From CAWDNM01 sp964521195 (GTDB lineage Bacteria > Actinomycetota > Coriobacteriia > Anaerosomatales > JAAXUF01), in the NCBI GenBank assembly GCA_964521195.1, contig CAZFRE010000001.1, positions 434,001-498,000 on the forward strand: a DNA stretch of 64,000 nt. The letters run 5' to 3'. Both the position numbers and the translations under genes were made by a program. Below are positions 51,015 through 59,364 of this stretch, in pieces. Numbering within the stretch: position 1 is the first letter of the stretch; the number at the start of each line of letters is the position of its first letter. Below the pieces are notes generated by a model, which saw only the letters and a program-made list of their open reading frames with translations, was not told the DNA's origin and did not search any database.

Positions 51015-52361
51015 ATGCTGCTCACCGCGCGCTATGTGCTCCCCGTCGCCACGCCCCACATCGAGAACGGCGCAGTGCTCGTCGTCGACGACAAGATCGT
51101 CGAGATCGGTGACTTCGAGCACCTGAGGGAGTTGCATCCCGACGAGCCGGTCCGCGACTTCGGACTGGCCGCACTCATGCCGGGATTCGTCGATCTGCAC
51201 ACGCATCTCGAGTACTCGGTGATGCGCGGCCTCGTCGACGACCTGCCCTACTCGGAGTGGAAGTTCCAGCTGATGCAGAAGGAGCGCCAGCTCACGAGCC
51301 AGGACTGGGACGATTCCGCCCTGCTCGGCGCGCTTGAGGCGGCGCAGTCCGGTATCACCACCGTTGCCGACATCACGCGCACCGGAGCGTCCGGTCACGC
51401 GGCGCAGGCGACCGGCCTTCGCGGCGTCATCTACCGCGAAGTCGCGACGATGGACAAGTCCCAGGTCGATCCGGTGATGCAGCGCGCGGCCGAGGACATC
51501 GCGGCGTGGCGTGCGACGAGCGACTCGGCCAGGCTGACGATCGGCATCGCACCGCACGCACCGTATTCGTGCCACCCGGAGCTCTTCAAGCGCGTCTCGA
51601 CGTTCGCAGCCGACGGTACGCCTGTCTCGATCCACCTGGCAGGCAGCGCCGAGGAGTACGAGTTCGTGAAGTACGGCTCGTCCATGCTCGCCACCGACGT
51701 TCGCGACACCTACGACGCCGACGCGCCGGGCTGGTTGCCCACCGGCGTGAGCCCCGTACGCTACGTCCTGCAGTGGGGCCTGTTCGACGTGCCCAACATC
51801 CTGGCGGTGCACTGCACGCAGGTCGATGACGAGGACATCGAGATTCTGGCCAGCCGCGATGTGGCGATCGCCCACTGTCCGCGCTGTGAGGCGAAGCTGG
51901 GTATGGGCGTCGCACCGATCGAGCGACTGCTGCGAGGCGGCGCGCGCGTGGGTCTGGGCACTGACTCGCCGGCGGCTTCAAACGCCATGGACGTCTTCGA
52001 GGAGATGCGGATCGGACTGCTGGTTCAGCGCGCTACCCTGGGCGCCGAGCGGTTCATGAATGCTCGGCAGTTCGTCAAGATGGCCACGCTGGACGCGGCG
52101 CGCGCGCTTCAGATGGACGACTCGGTGGGTTCGCTCGAGCCGGGCAAGCAGGCCGACATCATCGCTGTCGACCTCTCGAAGTCCCATCAGATCCCCACGC
52201 ACCACCCGTACAGCACGCTCGTGCACACCGCCAACCAGGAGAACGTACTGGCGACGATGATCGGCGGCACGTTCGTGTACGAGAGCCGGGAGTGGCGCGG
52301 CATAGACCACGAACGGATCTACGCCAGGGCCGAGGAGATGCGGATGAAGCTGCGCTCGTAG
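51015..52361 (+). CDS. Amidohydrolase, probable aminodeoxyfutalosine deaminase (MqnX/MtaD family)
   Basis: 448 residues, metal-dependent amidohydrolase. Metal and substrate motifs are PGFVDLHTHLEYSV, APHAPYSCHPEL, VHCTQ, GVAPIERLL and LGTDSPAASN. CPRCEAKLGMGVAPI matches the aminodeoxyfutalosine deaminase pattern; close relatives deaminate methylthioadenosine or S-adenosylhomocysteine. Placement after menG supports menaquinone synthesis by the futalosine route. The 94-bp gap before it has GGAGGAAA as RBS. Confidence 0.78.
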   Translation: MLLTARYVLPVATPHIENGAVLVVDDKIVEIGDFEHLRELHPDEPVRDFGLAALMPGFVDLHTHLEYSVMRGLVDDLPYSEWKFQLMQKERQLTSQDWDDSALLGALEAAQSGITTVADITRTGASGHAAQATGLRGVIYREVATMDKSQVDPVMQRAAEDIAAWRATSDSARLTIGIAPHAPYSCHPELFKRVSTFAADGTPVSIHLAGSAEEYEFVKYGSSMLATDVRDTYDADAPGWLPTGVSPVRYVLQWGLFDVPNILAVHCTQVDDEDIEILASRDVAIAHCPRCEAKLGMGVAPIERLLRGGARVGLGTDSPAASNAMDVFEEMRIGLLVQRATLGAERFMNARQFVKMATLDAARALQMDDSVGSLEPGKQADIIAVDLSKSHQIPTHHPYSTLVHTANQENVLATMIGGTFVYESREWRGIDHERIYARAEEMRMKLRS

Positions 52362-52455
52362 TGCTGTGCGCCGGCGCCCGCGGTTCCCACACGAGATTGC
52401 GGCCCGCGGCTTGCTTAGCGAGTGTGAAAGCGCGCCCCGTGTGCGCCTGAACGCG

Positions 52456-52464
52456 TGCTATACT
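52456..52464 (+). promoter_or_regulatory. Extended -10 promoter of the membrane/TPR gene pair
   Basis: TGCTATACT with TATACT at 52459-52464 and a TG extension; no clear -35 box. It lies 66 bases before the GTG start. Confidence 0.5.
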
Positions 52465-52529
52465 ACCCGTCGTTCGTGACCCGCATCGTGGCGGGTACCG
52501 CGAGCGCCATACACACAGGAGGATTGAAC

Positions 52530-52916
52530 GTGAGCGATCAGGACTTCTTCTTCGAGGACGACGAGAAGCCGGCAGCCCAGTCCGGTTCCGGCAAGAAGGG
52601 CTCGGCTCAGTCCAAGTCCTCCTCGGCGCGGGATGCCGCTCCGACCATTGAGGCTCAGGGCGTCACGCTGACCGTGGCCGTGCTCATCGGCGTCATCGGT
52701 GTGCTTCTCGGCGTGGTCATCGGGCTCTTCATCGGCAAGGGGATGGCCAGCCCGGCCATCACGCCGTCGACCGCCGCCACGGGTGTGACCGGCAGCGGCA
52801 TGATGGGTGGCGGAACCACCGGCGACGCCCCGCAGCTCACCGAGGAGCAGCTCAACACGGGTGAACTCCCTGCAGGGCATCCGCAGGTCGGCTCCACTCC
52901 CGCGACCGGCAACTAG
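52530..52916 (+). CDS. Single-helix membrane protein with glycine/threonine-rich exterior
   Basis: 128 residues. An acidic FFFEDDEKP start and Ser/Lys-rich region precede one helix (about residues 43-67, LTVAVLIGVIGVLLGVVIGL), then an outside segment rich in Thr and Gly, ending in ELPAGHPQV. No family recognised. AGGAGG lies seven bases before the GTG start. The TPR gene follows after 73 bp. Confidence 0.65.
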   Translation: MSDQDFFFEDDEKPAAQSGSGKKGSAQSKSSSARDAAPTIEAQGVTLTVAVLIGVIGVLLGVVIGLFIGKGMASPAITPSTAATGVTGSGMMGGGTTGDAPQLTEEQLNTGELPAGHPQVGSTPATGN

Positions 52917-52989
52917 TATCCGGTGACCGGCACGCTGCCAGTGCTCCGGCACGGCGCCGCGTGTCCGCACGAATCCCTGAGGAGGGACG

Positions 52990-53772
52990 ATGGCCAAGAA
53001 GCCATCTTCTAAGCGCGCGAAACGACCGGTGAGCCAATCGGCGGCCAAGGGCGGCGGCATCATGTCGCTGAACAAGTCGAACACCTCACCGTTCATGAAG
53101 TTCGTCATCATCTTGATCATCATCGCGATGGTCACGCTGTTCCTTTATGGCGGTATCGCCGGCCTCATCGAGCTGTTCAAGACGCAGCCCCAGTCGCAGG
53201 CGGTGTCGACTGATCCGATCGCTCAGGTCAAGGCGGAGTACGAGCCGAGGCTGACGGCGTTCGACGCCGCGCTGGCGAGCAATCCGGAAAGCTTCACGCT
53301 GCTCGTCAACACGGGCAATGCGCGCTTCGACTACGCGATGGACCTCATGAAGCTCGTGAGCCAGACGTCCACCGCCGCGCTTCAGCCCGCCGTCGATCAG
53401 TGGACCGCGGCCAAGGACGTGTTCGCGAAGGCGGTCAAGGTCAACAAGGAAGCGCCGTCGGGTGTCCGTGTCGACTACTCGATCGCGCTGTACTACAGCG
53501 GCGACACGACCGAGGCGATCAAGGTTGCGACCGCAGTCGTCAAGAAGGACCCGACCTTCGCCCCGGCCTTCTTCAACCTCGGCATCTTCTACGAGGGGCT
53601 CGGCGATGCCGAGCTGGCCGTCGCGGCGTACCAGAAGTACCTGACGCTCGACCCTGACGGCAAGGCGGGCGGAAACCCCGAGTACGCGAAGCAGCAGCTG
53701 CAGGCGCTCGGCGCCACTGTCGCACCGTCGACCGGCGCGTCCGCCACTCCCATCACCACCGGTACGCCATAG
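52990..53772 (+). CDS. Membrane-anchored TPR protein
   Basis: 260 residues. Basic N-terminus, one helix (about residues 35-58, VIILIIIAMVTLFLYGGIAGL), then TPR-like repeats (AIKVATAVVKKDPTFAPAFFN and DAELAVAAYQKYLTLDPDGK are cited by their DPTFAPA and YLTLDPDG parts), and a Thr/Ser-rich tail. TPR plus helix resembles CcmI/NrfG-like cytochrome assembly factors. That role is possible since no ccmH/I lies in the ccm operon, but unproven. Confidence 0.68.
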   Translation: MAKKPSSKRAKRPVSQSAAKGGGIMSLNKSNTSPFMKFVIILIIIAMVTLFLYGGIAGLIELFKTQPQSQAVSTDPIAQVKAEYEPRLTAFDAALASNPESFTLLVNTGNARFDYAMDLMKLVSQTSTAALQPAVDQWTAAKDVFAKAVKVNKEAPSGVRVDYSIALYYSGDTTEAIKVATAVVKKDPTFAPAFFNLGIFYEGLGDAELAVAAYQKYLTLDPDGKAGGNPEYAKQQLQALGATVAPSTGASATPITTGTP

Positions 53773-53801
53773 GGCCCTCACGGCCGAACATGCGATACGT
53801 G

Positions 53802-53825
53802 ACGGGCGCCCTCCGGGGCGCCCGT
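53802..53825 (+). terminator. Terminator hairpin between convergent genes
   Basis: A perfect 10-bp stem ACGGGCGCCC/GGGCGCCCGT with a TCCG tetraloop, located 29 bp after the TPR gene and 29 bp before the end of the minus-strand STAS gene. It could serve both strands. Confidence 0.75.
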
Positions 53826-53854
53826 TGTAGTCGTGGGGTTGGAGATCGGAGCGG

Positions 53855-54208
53855 TCAGGTGCCCGGCTCGAGCCCTATGATCTCGCGCGCTTGCTCCAGT
53901 GAGGTCGCGGTGGAGAAGATGCCGTTCAAACGGGTCAGCGAGAGGATGTTGTCGACCGTCTCATTGGTGACGAGCACGAGCTTGCCACCCTCGGCGCCGT
54001 ACTCCTTGGAGAGCGACAGCAACAGCCCGAGACCCGAGCTGTCCAAGTACTCAAGCCCGGACAGGTCGACCACGGTTGCCGGCGGGGCGGCGGCGAGTAT
54101 GCGGTCTATGTTCATTCGGAACCCGGCGCACTCGCCGTAGTCGAGATCGCCGAACAGGCTCAGCGTCCAGTACCCGGGCGCCTCGTCGAACTCCATTGTG
54201 AGCGCCAT
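53855..54208 (-). CDS. STAS-domain anti-anti-sigma factor
   Basis: 117 residues with the SpoIIAA-like fold: TVVDLSGLEYLDSSGLGLLLSLSKEYG carries the phosphorylatable serine in DSSGLG (cited by that motif). Such proteins bind anti-sigma kinases when unphosphorylated. The ATG at 54208 has GGAAGG six bases upstream; ATG at 54214 is too close to it. Divergent from a second STAS gene 123 bp away. Confidence 0.85.
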   Translation of the reverse strand: MALTMEFDEAPGYWTLSLFGDLDYGECAGFRMNIDRILAAAPPATVVDLSGLEYLDSSGLGLLLSLSKEYGAEGGKLVLVTNETVDNILSLTRLNGIFSTATSLEQAREIIGLEPGT

Positions 54209-54260
54209 GTGCATCCTTCCTCGCGCTGGCTCACACAGTAGGTACCCAATGCGCGGGCTC

Positions 54261-54289
54261 TTGGAGCTTGCGGGCCGTGGCGGTACAAT
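54261..54289 (+). promoter_or_regulatory. Promoter of the + strand STAS gene
   Basis: TTGGAG (54261-54266), 17-base spacer, TACAAT (54284-54289). It sits between the divergent STAS genes, about 43 bases before the ATG. Confidence 0.55.
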
Positions 54290-54331
54290 CCGACCATCGT
54301 CCGCGCAGCTCAAAGGAGCTTCGAGCAAGCA

Positions 54332-54667
54332 ATGGAACTCGACATCCGAACCGAACGTAGCGCAACGCTGTGCGAGATCACGCTTCGTGGCGAGGTCGAC
54401 GTCTACACCGCCCCGCAGCTCAAGCAGGCACTCGTCGAGTCCATCGAGGGCGGCTGCTCCAACATCGTCGTCAACCTCGAAGGCATCAGCTTCATCGACA
54501 GCTCTGGCCTCGGGGTGCTTGTCAGTGCGCTTCGCCGTGCCCGCGAGCGTGACGGCGCGGTGCGTATCGTGTGCACGCGCGAGAACATCCTGAAGATCTT
54601 CCGCATCACCGGTCTGGACAAGGTCTTTCCCGTCTTCGCGGACGCTGCGGAGGCACGCGACTTCTAG
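54332..54667 (+). CDS. STAS-domain anti-anti-sigma factor
   Basis: 111 residues: GEVDVYTAPQLKQAL near residue 20 and SFIDSSGLGVLVSALRRARERDG near residue 58 carry the typical Ser site in DSSGLG. A classical SpoIIAA/RsbV-type antagonist. It is likely controlled by an anti-sigma kinase not in the window. An AAAGGAG site lies about 14 bases upstream of the ATG. Confidence 0.87.
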   Translation: MELDIRTERSATLCEITLRGEVDVYTAPQLKQALVESIEGGCSNIVVNLEGISFIDSSGLGVLVSALRRARERDGAVRIVCTRENILKIFRITGLDKVFPVFADAAEARDF

Positions 54668-54750
54668 CCACTGCGACGGCGGCCGGTACCGCCGCGACAA
54701 CGCGGATGCGTGCCACGTCGCGCGAGGCCTTGTCTTGAAAGGGTGGGGTT

Positions 54751-55062
54751 GTGTTCGGCATCAGTGGGCCTGAACTGCTACTCGTGGGCGTCTTCGCCTT
54801 CATCATTTTCGGGCCGGACAAGATTCCTGAGATCGCCCGCACCATCAGCAAGGCGGTCAACATGTTCAAGCGCACCCAGGAAGACATGGAGCGCTTGGTC
54901 AAGGCCGAGATGATGGGCATCGACCCCAACAAGCAGACGTTGCTCGGGGAACAGCAGGCCGCCGGCGACGGCGAGGCCGCCTCCGAGCCGTCGGCGCCCA
55001 AGCACTCGACCGCCTCGTCTCTGTACGGGATCGTCGACGAGGAAGAGGAGGACGAGGAGTAG
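54751..55062 (+). CDS. Sec-independent protein translocase TatA/TatB
   Basis: 103 residues: one short N-terminal helix (GPELLLVGVFAFIIFGPDKIPE is cited by LVGVFAFIIFGPDKI), the FGPDKIPEIAR hinge, an amphipathic helix to residue 45, then an acidic tail ending EEEEDEE. Forms the TatAB part of the twin-arginine pore with TatC 14 bp downstream. GTG start with AAGGGTGGGG upstream. Confidence 0.87.
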   Translation: MFGISGPELLLVGVFAFIIFGPDKIPEIARTISKAVNMFKRTQEDMERLVKAEMMGIDPNKQTLLGEQQAAGDGEAASEPSAPKHSTASSLYGIVDEEEEDEE

Positions 55063-55076
55063 CTCCTCGCTGACCT

Positions 55077-55865
55077 ATGCCGATACTCCCGAAGCGCATG
55101 CCCTTCTTCGACCACATCGCCGAGCTGCGCCGGCGCATCGTGGTCATCGCGGTCACCATCATGGTGCTGTCGATGGCGCTGTACACCTGGGGCTGGCAGA
55201 TCTACGACTTGGTGATGGCGCCGATCCTGCCGCAGCTCAAGGCGCCGCCCACGATCTTCACGCCGTTCGGCACATTCGGACTTCGCTTCCAGGTCGCGTT
55301 CTACGCGTCGCTGGTCGTGGGCGCACCGATCATCATGTGGCAGATCGGCGCGTTCTTCATGCCTGCGCTCAAGGAGAAGGAGCGTCGCTACGTGGTCCCC
55401 ACCTTCGTGGCGGCCGTGCTCCTCTTCGCGCTCGGCGTCTTCTTCTGTTACGAGATCATCTTGAGCAAGGGCTTCGAGTGGATCCTCGCGCAGGGCGCCG
55501 GTGCGGTCGCCGTCGTTCCCGACGCGCAGAAGTTCTTCCAGGGCGTGATCATGCTGCTGATCGGCTTCGGCATCGGGTTCGAGTTGCCGATCGTCGTGTT
55601 CTATCTGGTCATCTTCAACATCGTGCCCTACGCGAAGCTGCGTGAGCAGTGGCGCATCGTGTACGTGGCTCTGATGCTGGTCGCCTCCGCAGCCACGCCT
55701 GACTGGTCGCCGTGGACCATGGGCGGCATGTACGTTGCGCTGGTCCTCCTCTACGAGGGCAGCATGCTGCTTGCGCGCGTCACCTTGCGCAAGCGCATCG
55801 CGGCGCAGAAGGCCGAGGAGCTCGCGCTCTACGGCGATGACGACGAGGAAGTCGAGACTGCGTAG
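55077..55865 (+). CDS. tatC: Sec-independent protein translocase TatC
   Basis: 262 residues with six helices. FFDHIAELRRRI at the start, FTPFGTFGLRFQVAF, PIIMWQIGAFFMPALKEKERR and the fifth-helix VFYLVIFNIVPYAKL are TatC signatures. Recognises twin-arginine signal peptides of folded cofactor proteins such as hydrogenase small subunits. Confidence 0.94.
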   Translation: MPILPKRMPFFDHIAELRRRIVVIAVTIMVLSMALYTWGWQIYDLVMAPILPQLKAPPTIFTPFGTFGLRFQVAFYASLVVGAPIIMWQIGAFFMPALKEKERRYVVPTFVAAVLLFALGVFFCYEIILSKGFEWILAQGAGAVAVVPDAQKFFQGVIMLLIGFGIGFELPIVVFYLVIFNIVPYAKLREQWRIVYVALMLVASAATPDWSPWTMGGMYVALVLLYEGSMLLARVTLRKRIAAQKAEELALYGDDDEEVETA

Positions 55866-55896
55866 TCAAGCGACGCGTGAAACGGCAGGGACCTTC

Positions 55897-56304
55897 ATGC
55901 ACGAGATGGGCATCACGCAAAGCATCCTTGCCGCATCGTTCGACGCCGCGCGGGAGGCCGGCGCGACGCGGATCACCGAGATTCGCATCAGTGTCGGCGA
56001 GCTGACCGAGACCGTGGACTTCGCATTGCAGTTCGCATTCGACGCGCTCACTCCCGACACGATGGCCGAGGGCGCTACGCTCGTCATCAACAAGGTGCCC
56101 GCCCGGTCGCACTGCAACGACTGCGGGGCCGACTTCGATCACGACCGGTTCCAGATGGTGTGCACCGAGTGCGGAAGCATGAACGTCATCCTGCTGCAAG
56201 GCCGTGAGCTCCAGATCGACAGCATCGAGGCGGACGACGGCGAAGGCGGCGACCGAGCCGACGCTTCGGCGACGGCCGACGAGTCCGCGACACCGAAGGA
56301 GTAG
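55897..56304 (+). CDS. hypA: Hydrogenase/urease nickel incorporation protein HypA
   Basis: 135 residues. It begins MHEMGITQSIL, with the nickel-binding His2. The zinc site is CNDCG (about residue 72) and CTECG (about residue 89), a double CxxC. It delivers Ni to NiFe hydrogenase with HypB, whose gene follows after 4 bp. The C-terminal tail is unusually long and Asp/Ala-rich. Confidence 0.92.
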   Translation: MHEMGITQSILAASFDAAREAGATRITEIRISVGELTETVDFALQFAFDALTPDTMAEGATLVINKVPARSHCNDCGADFDHDRFQMVCTECGSMNVILLQGRELQIDSIEADDGEGGDRADASATADESATPKE

Positions 56305-56308
56305 CCCA

Positions 56309-56998
56309 GTGGAGATCGACCTCTCGAAGCCCATTCTCGACCTCAACGAGAAGCTGGCCGCATCGAACCGCAGCGTGCTCGACGAGCACGGCGTCTTCGT
56401 GCTCGATCTGATGGCCTCACCGGGTGCCGGCAAGACCTCGACTATCCTCGCCACGATCGCCGCCCTGCGCGACCGTTACCGCATCGCGGTCATCGAGGGC
56501 GACATCGCCTCCAAGGTCGACGCCGAGAAGGTCAAGGCACACGGCATCCCCGCGGTGCAGATCAACACCGGCGGCGCCTGCCACTTGGAAAGCGACATGA
56601 TCAAGCGCGCCATCGAGGCGCTGCCGCTCGCCGAGCTCGATCTCATCATCATCGAGAACGTGGGCAACCTCGTGTGCCCCACGGACTTCTACCTCGGCGA
56701 GAACGCCAAGGTCATGATCCTCTCGGTGCCGGAGGGCCACGACAAACCGTACAAGTATCCGGGCATCTTCCAGATATCCGAGGCCGTCATTCTCAACAAG
56801 GTCGACACCATGCCGGTCTTCGACTTCGACGAGGAGGAGTTCACGGGTGTCGTGCGCTCGCTGAACCCCGCCGCACCGATCTTCAGGATCGCCGCGACCA
56901 AGGGCGAGGGAGTCGCCGAGTGGGCCGAGTGGCTCGCCGCGCGTATCGACGCGCTCAAGGCATCCGTCGCCGAGAAGACCCCCGGAGCCGCAGAGTGA
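56309..56998 (+). CDS. hypB: Hydrogenase nickel incorporation GTPase HypB
   Basis: 229 residues. G1 motif MASPGAGKTSTI near residue 37, the metal-binding Cys-His in NTGGACHLESDMI near residue 90, IIENVGNLVCP and NKVDTMP. It lacks the N-terminal Cys-rich and His-rich nickel stores of some HypB. GTG start. The stop overlaps the HD-protein start in GTGA. Confidence 0.93.
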   Translation: MEIDLSKPILDLNEKLAASNRSVLDEHGVFVLDLMASPGAGKTSTILATIAALRDRYRIAVIEGDIASKVDAEKVKAHGIPAVQINTGGACHLESDMIKRAIEALPLAELDLIIIENVGNLVCPTDFYLGENAKVMILSVPEGHDKPYKYPGIFQISEAVILNKVDTMPVFDFDEEEFTGVVRSLNPAAPIFRIAATKGEGVAEWAEWLAARIDALKASVAEKTPGAAE

Positions 56999-57549
56999 TC
57001 TCCCACGGCGAGGCGCTCGCCCTCGTGCGCGAGCGCATTCCGCAACAGAACCTCGTCAACCACTGTGTCGCCACCGAGATCATCATGGCGGCGCTGGGAC
57101 AGCGTCTCGGGTGTTGTGCAGCCGATGTCGAGCGCTGGGCGCTCGTGGGGCTGCTCCACGACCTCGACTACGCAGAGACCGCCGACGACCCGGCGCGGCA
57201 CGGACTTGTGAGCGCGGAACTGCTCGCCGGTCTGATCGACGACGAGATGCTGCACGCCATTCTCGGCCACGCCGACAAGGCTGTTCGAGAATCCCCGATG
57301 GATCACGCGCTCTGGTGCGCGGATCCCACGACCGGCTTCATCGTGGCGGCGGCGCTCGTGCGGCCGGACAAGGACCTCGACAACGTCGCCGTGAAGAGCC
57401 TGAAGAAGCGCTGGAAAGAGGGCGCGTTCGCGAAGGGCGCGTCCCGCGAACAGATGGCCGGCTGCGAGTTGCTCGGCATCGAGCGTGACGAGTTCCTGGC
57501 GCTGGCGCTTGCCGCGATGCAGGCCCGCAAGGGTGAGATCGGGCTGTAG
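56995..57549 (+). CDS. HD-domain protein (HDIG-type phosphohydrolase-like)
   Basis: 184 residues. Metal-type residues are visible in NLVNHCVATE (His), VGLLHDLDYAE (His-Asp) and HAILGHADK (His). These HDIG proteins often hydrolyse nucleotides or act on metal-bound substrates; the substrate is unknown. The overlap with hypB suggests joint expression. Confidence 0.8.
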   Translation: MISHGEALALVRERIPQQNLVNHCVATEIIMAALGQRLGCCAADVERWALVGLLHDLDYAETADDPARHGLVSAELLAGLIDDEMLHAILGHADKAVRESPMDHALWCADPTTGFIVAAALVRPDKDLDNVAVKSLKKRWKEGAFAKGASREQMAGCELLGIERDEFLALALAAMQARKGEIGL

Positions 57550-57611
57550 CCGGCTCAAGCGCGGCCGGTGGCGTGGGCGGCTCGAAGCGCACGACGGGAG
57601 GGGAAGGGCGC

Positions 57612-59201
57612 GTGCTCAATCTCATCGTCTTCGTGTGCGGCGCGGCGCTGATGGCTCTCGAGCTGGTCGCGTCGCGTGTTCTCGCACCCGCTCTCGGCAA
57701 CTCCATCTTCGTCTGGGGCAGCATCATCTCGATCGTGATGATCGCGCTCAGCCTCGGCTACTGGCTCGGCGGCCAACTCGCGGACCGGCGTGATGCCTCG
57801 CGCGTGCTCGGCCCGCTCATCGCGCTCGCGGGTCTGCTCACCGTCACCGCGCCGGTCGTCGCCCGCTGGACGCTCCCGCGCGTGACGGGTCTCGACCCCC
57901 GCATCGGTTCGCTCGTCGCATCGGCGACGATCTTCTTCCTGCCGGCGCTCGTGCTTGCGACCGTCTCGCCACTGGCGGTGCGGATAGCCTCGGCGCGAGG
58001 GCTCGAGCATATCGGGCGCTCGACGGGCGGCCTGTACGCGGTATCGACCGCGGGCAGCGTCGCCGGGACGCTCGCCACCGCCTTCTGGCTCATACCGGTG
58101 CTGTCACTTGAGCCGCTCATCGTGGCGACCGGATTCGTGCTGTTCGCATGCGCGCTGTTCGCGCTCCTGCTACCGGGCGTGAGGCGAGGCGCGATCGAGG
58201 CGCAAGACGGTCCCGGCGCCGCGGTCGTTCGGATGCGTCCGAGTGCCCGCACCGCGCTCGCGCTCTCGCTCGCGTTCGCGGCGGTGGGAGTGGCGTTGGG
58301 TGTGTGGGTCCTCTCGGATGTGGCGCCTGTCTCGGCGATCAACGAACGCGGGGAGCGCGTACTGTACCGCCACGACAGTCAGTACCACCGGATCACGGTG
58401 ACCGAGGACGCGGGCGTGCGGCATCTGCGCTTCGACGCGAGCAACCAGTCCGCGATCGACGTCGCGGACGGCTACCGCAGCACGATCGCGTACCCCAACT
58501 ACCTTGACCTCGCGCTCGCGCAGAACCCCGACGCGAAACGCGTGCTGGTTTTGGGGCTCGGCGGTGGTGCGGTCACGAAGCGCTGGTGGCGTGACTACCC
58601 GAACATGACGATCGATTCAGTCGAGATCGACCCGGCGGTCATCGGTGTGTCTCGGCGGTTCTTCGGCCTGCCGGAAGACGAGCGGGTGCGCGTGTTCAAC
58701 GAGGACGCCCGAAGGTTCGTCCAGCGCTCGACCGAGACCTACGACATCATCATCGTGGACTGCTACTACTCGGACTCGTTGCCGTCGCACCTGACGACGC
58801 AGGAGTTCTTCGGCGAGATCAAGCGGCGGATGGCCCCCGATGCGGTGGTCGCCTACAACGTCATCGGCGCCGTCGAGGGGCCGGGCAGCAGGCTGTTCAG
58901 GAGCATCAGCCGGACGGTCGGCACGACGTGGGATCACGTATGGACGTTTCCGATCGGGCTTGCCGACAACGGCGTGCCCACCCAGCGCCGCAACATCATC
59001 GTGCTCGCGAGCGACCGTGAGACCAGTGCGGACGAGCTCACCGCACGCATCGCCGACCGCGTGGGCGGCCGTGTCCGGGTCGCGGGGTACGAGGAGTTCG
59101 GGCGTGACCTGTACACCAACCTCATACCGTTCGAGGACGTTCCGGTCCTCACGGACGACTACGCTCCGACCGACTCGCTCATCCAGGTGATGCCGCGCTG
59201 A
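57612..59201 (+). CDS. Spermidine synthase-like methyltransferase fold with N-terminal membrane domain
   Basis: 529 residues. The first ~240 residues hold seven hydrophobic helices (MALELVASRVLAPALGNSIFVWGS is cited by LVASRVLAPALG), then a spermidine-synthase fold: VLGLGGGAVTKRWWRDYP, DSVEIDPAVIGVSRRFF, FNEDARRFV, VDCYYSDSLPSHL and DDYAPTDSLI near the end. Possibly a polyamine or amine aminopropyltransferase, or an unrelated methyltransferase-fold enzyme. GTG at 57612 preferred for its purine-rich RBS; GTG at 57573 possible. Confidence 0.77.
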   Translation: MLNLIVFVCGAALMALELVASRVLAPALGNSIFVWGSIISIVMIALSLGYWLGGQLADRRDASRVLGPLIALAGLLTVTAPVVARWTLPRVTGLDPRIGSLVASATIFFLPALVLATVSPLAVRIASARGLEHIGRSTGGLYAVSTAGSVAGTLATAFWLIPVLSLEPLIVATGFVLFACALFALLLPGVRRGAIEAQDGPGAAVVRMRPSARTALALSLAFAAVGVALGVWVLSDVAPVSAINERGERVLYRHDSQYHRITVTEDAGVRHLRFDASNQSAIDVADGYRSTIAYPNYLDLALAQNPDAKRVLVLGLGGGAVTKRWWRDYPNMTIDSVEIDPAVIGVSRRFFGLPEDERVRVFNEDARRFVQRSTETYDIIIVDCYYSDSLPSHLTTQEFFGEIKRRMAPDAVVAYNVIGAVEGPGSRLFRSISRTVGTTWDHVWTFPIGLADNGVPTQRRNIIVLASDRETSADELTARIADRVGGRVRVAGYEEFGRDLYTNLIPFEDVPVLTDDYAPTDSLIQVMPR

Positions 59202-59237
59202 TCGGCGGTCCCGACCGTCCGCCGGGCGCCGCCGATC
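59200..59237 (+). terminator. Terminator-like hairpin after the spermidine synthase-like gene
   Basis: Perfect 9-bp stem GATCGGCGG/CCGCCGATC with a 20-base loop; GCTG and CAGC outside it can extend the stem across a small bulge. No T-tract. Starts at the stop codon. Confidence 0.45.
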
Positions 59238-59319
59238 GGCAGCGATCCCGGCCGTCGTGTCATACCCGGCAAAGGTCCCGGAAAGCCCCGCGTACTAAAT
59301 AGGTGTTGACGCACCTGTG

Positions 59320-59325
59320 TATACT
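59320..59325 (+). promoter_or_regulatory. -10 box of topA
   Basis: TATACT at 59320-59325; TTGACG at 59306-59311 is only eight bases upstream, too close to be its -35. The sequence AGGTGttgacgCACCT (59301-59316) is a small inverted repeat immediately upstream and could be an operator. Confidence 0.45.
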
Positions 59326-59364
59326 CGGCTGCAAAATCGCTTGGGCGTCGGGAAGGACGCGGAC

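Noticed and set aside
59306..59325. TTGACG-TATACT as a complete topA promoter
   Set aside because: The spacing between boxes is only eight bases, far too short for sigma-70-type recognition; only the -10 box is kept.
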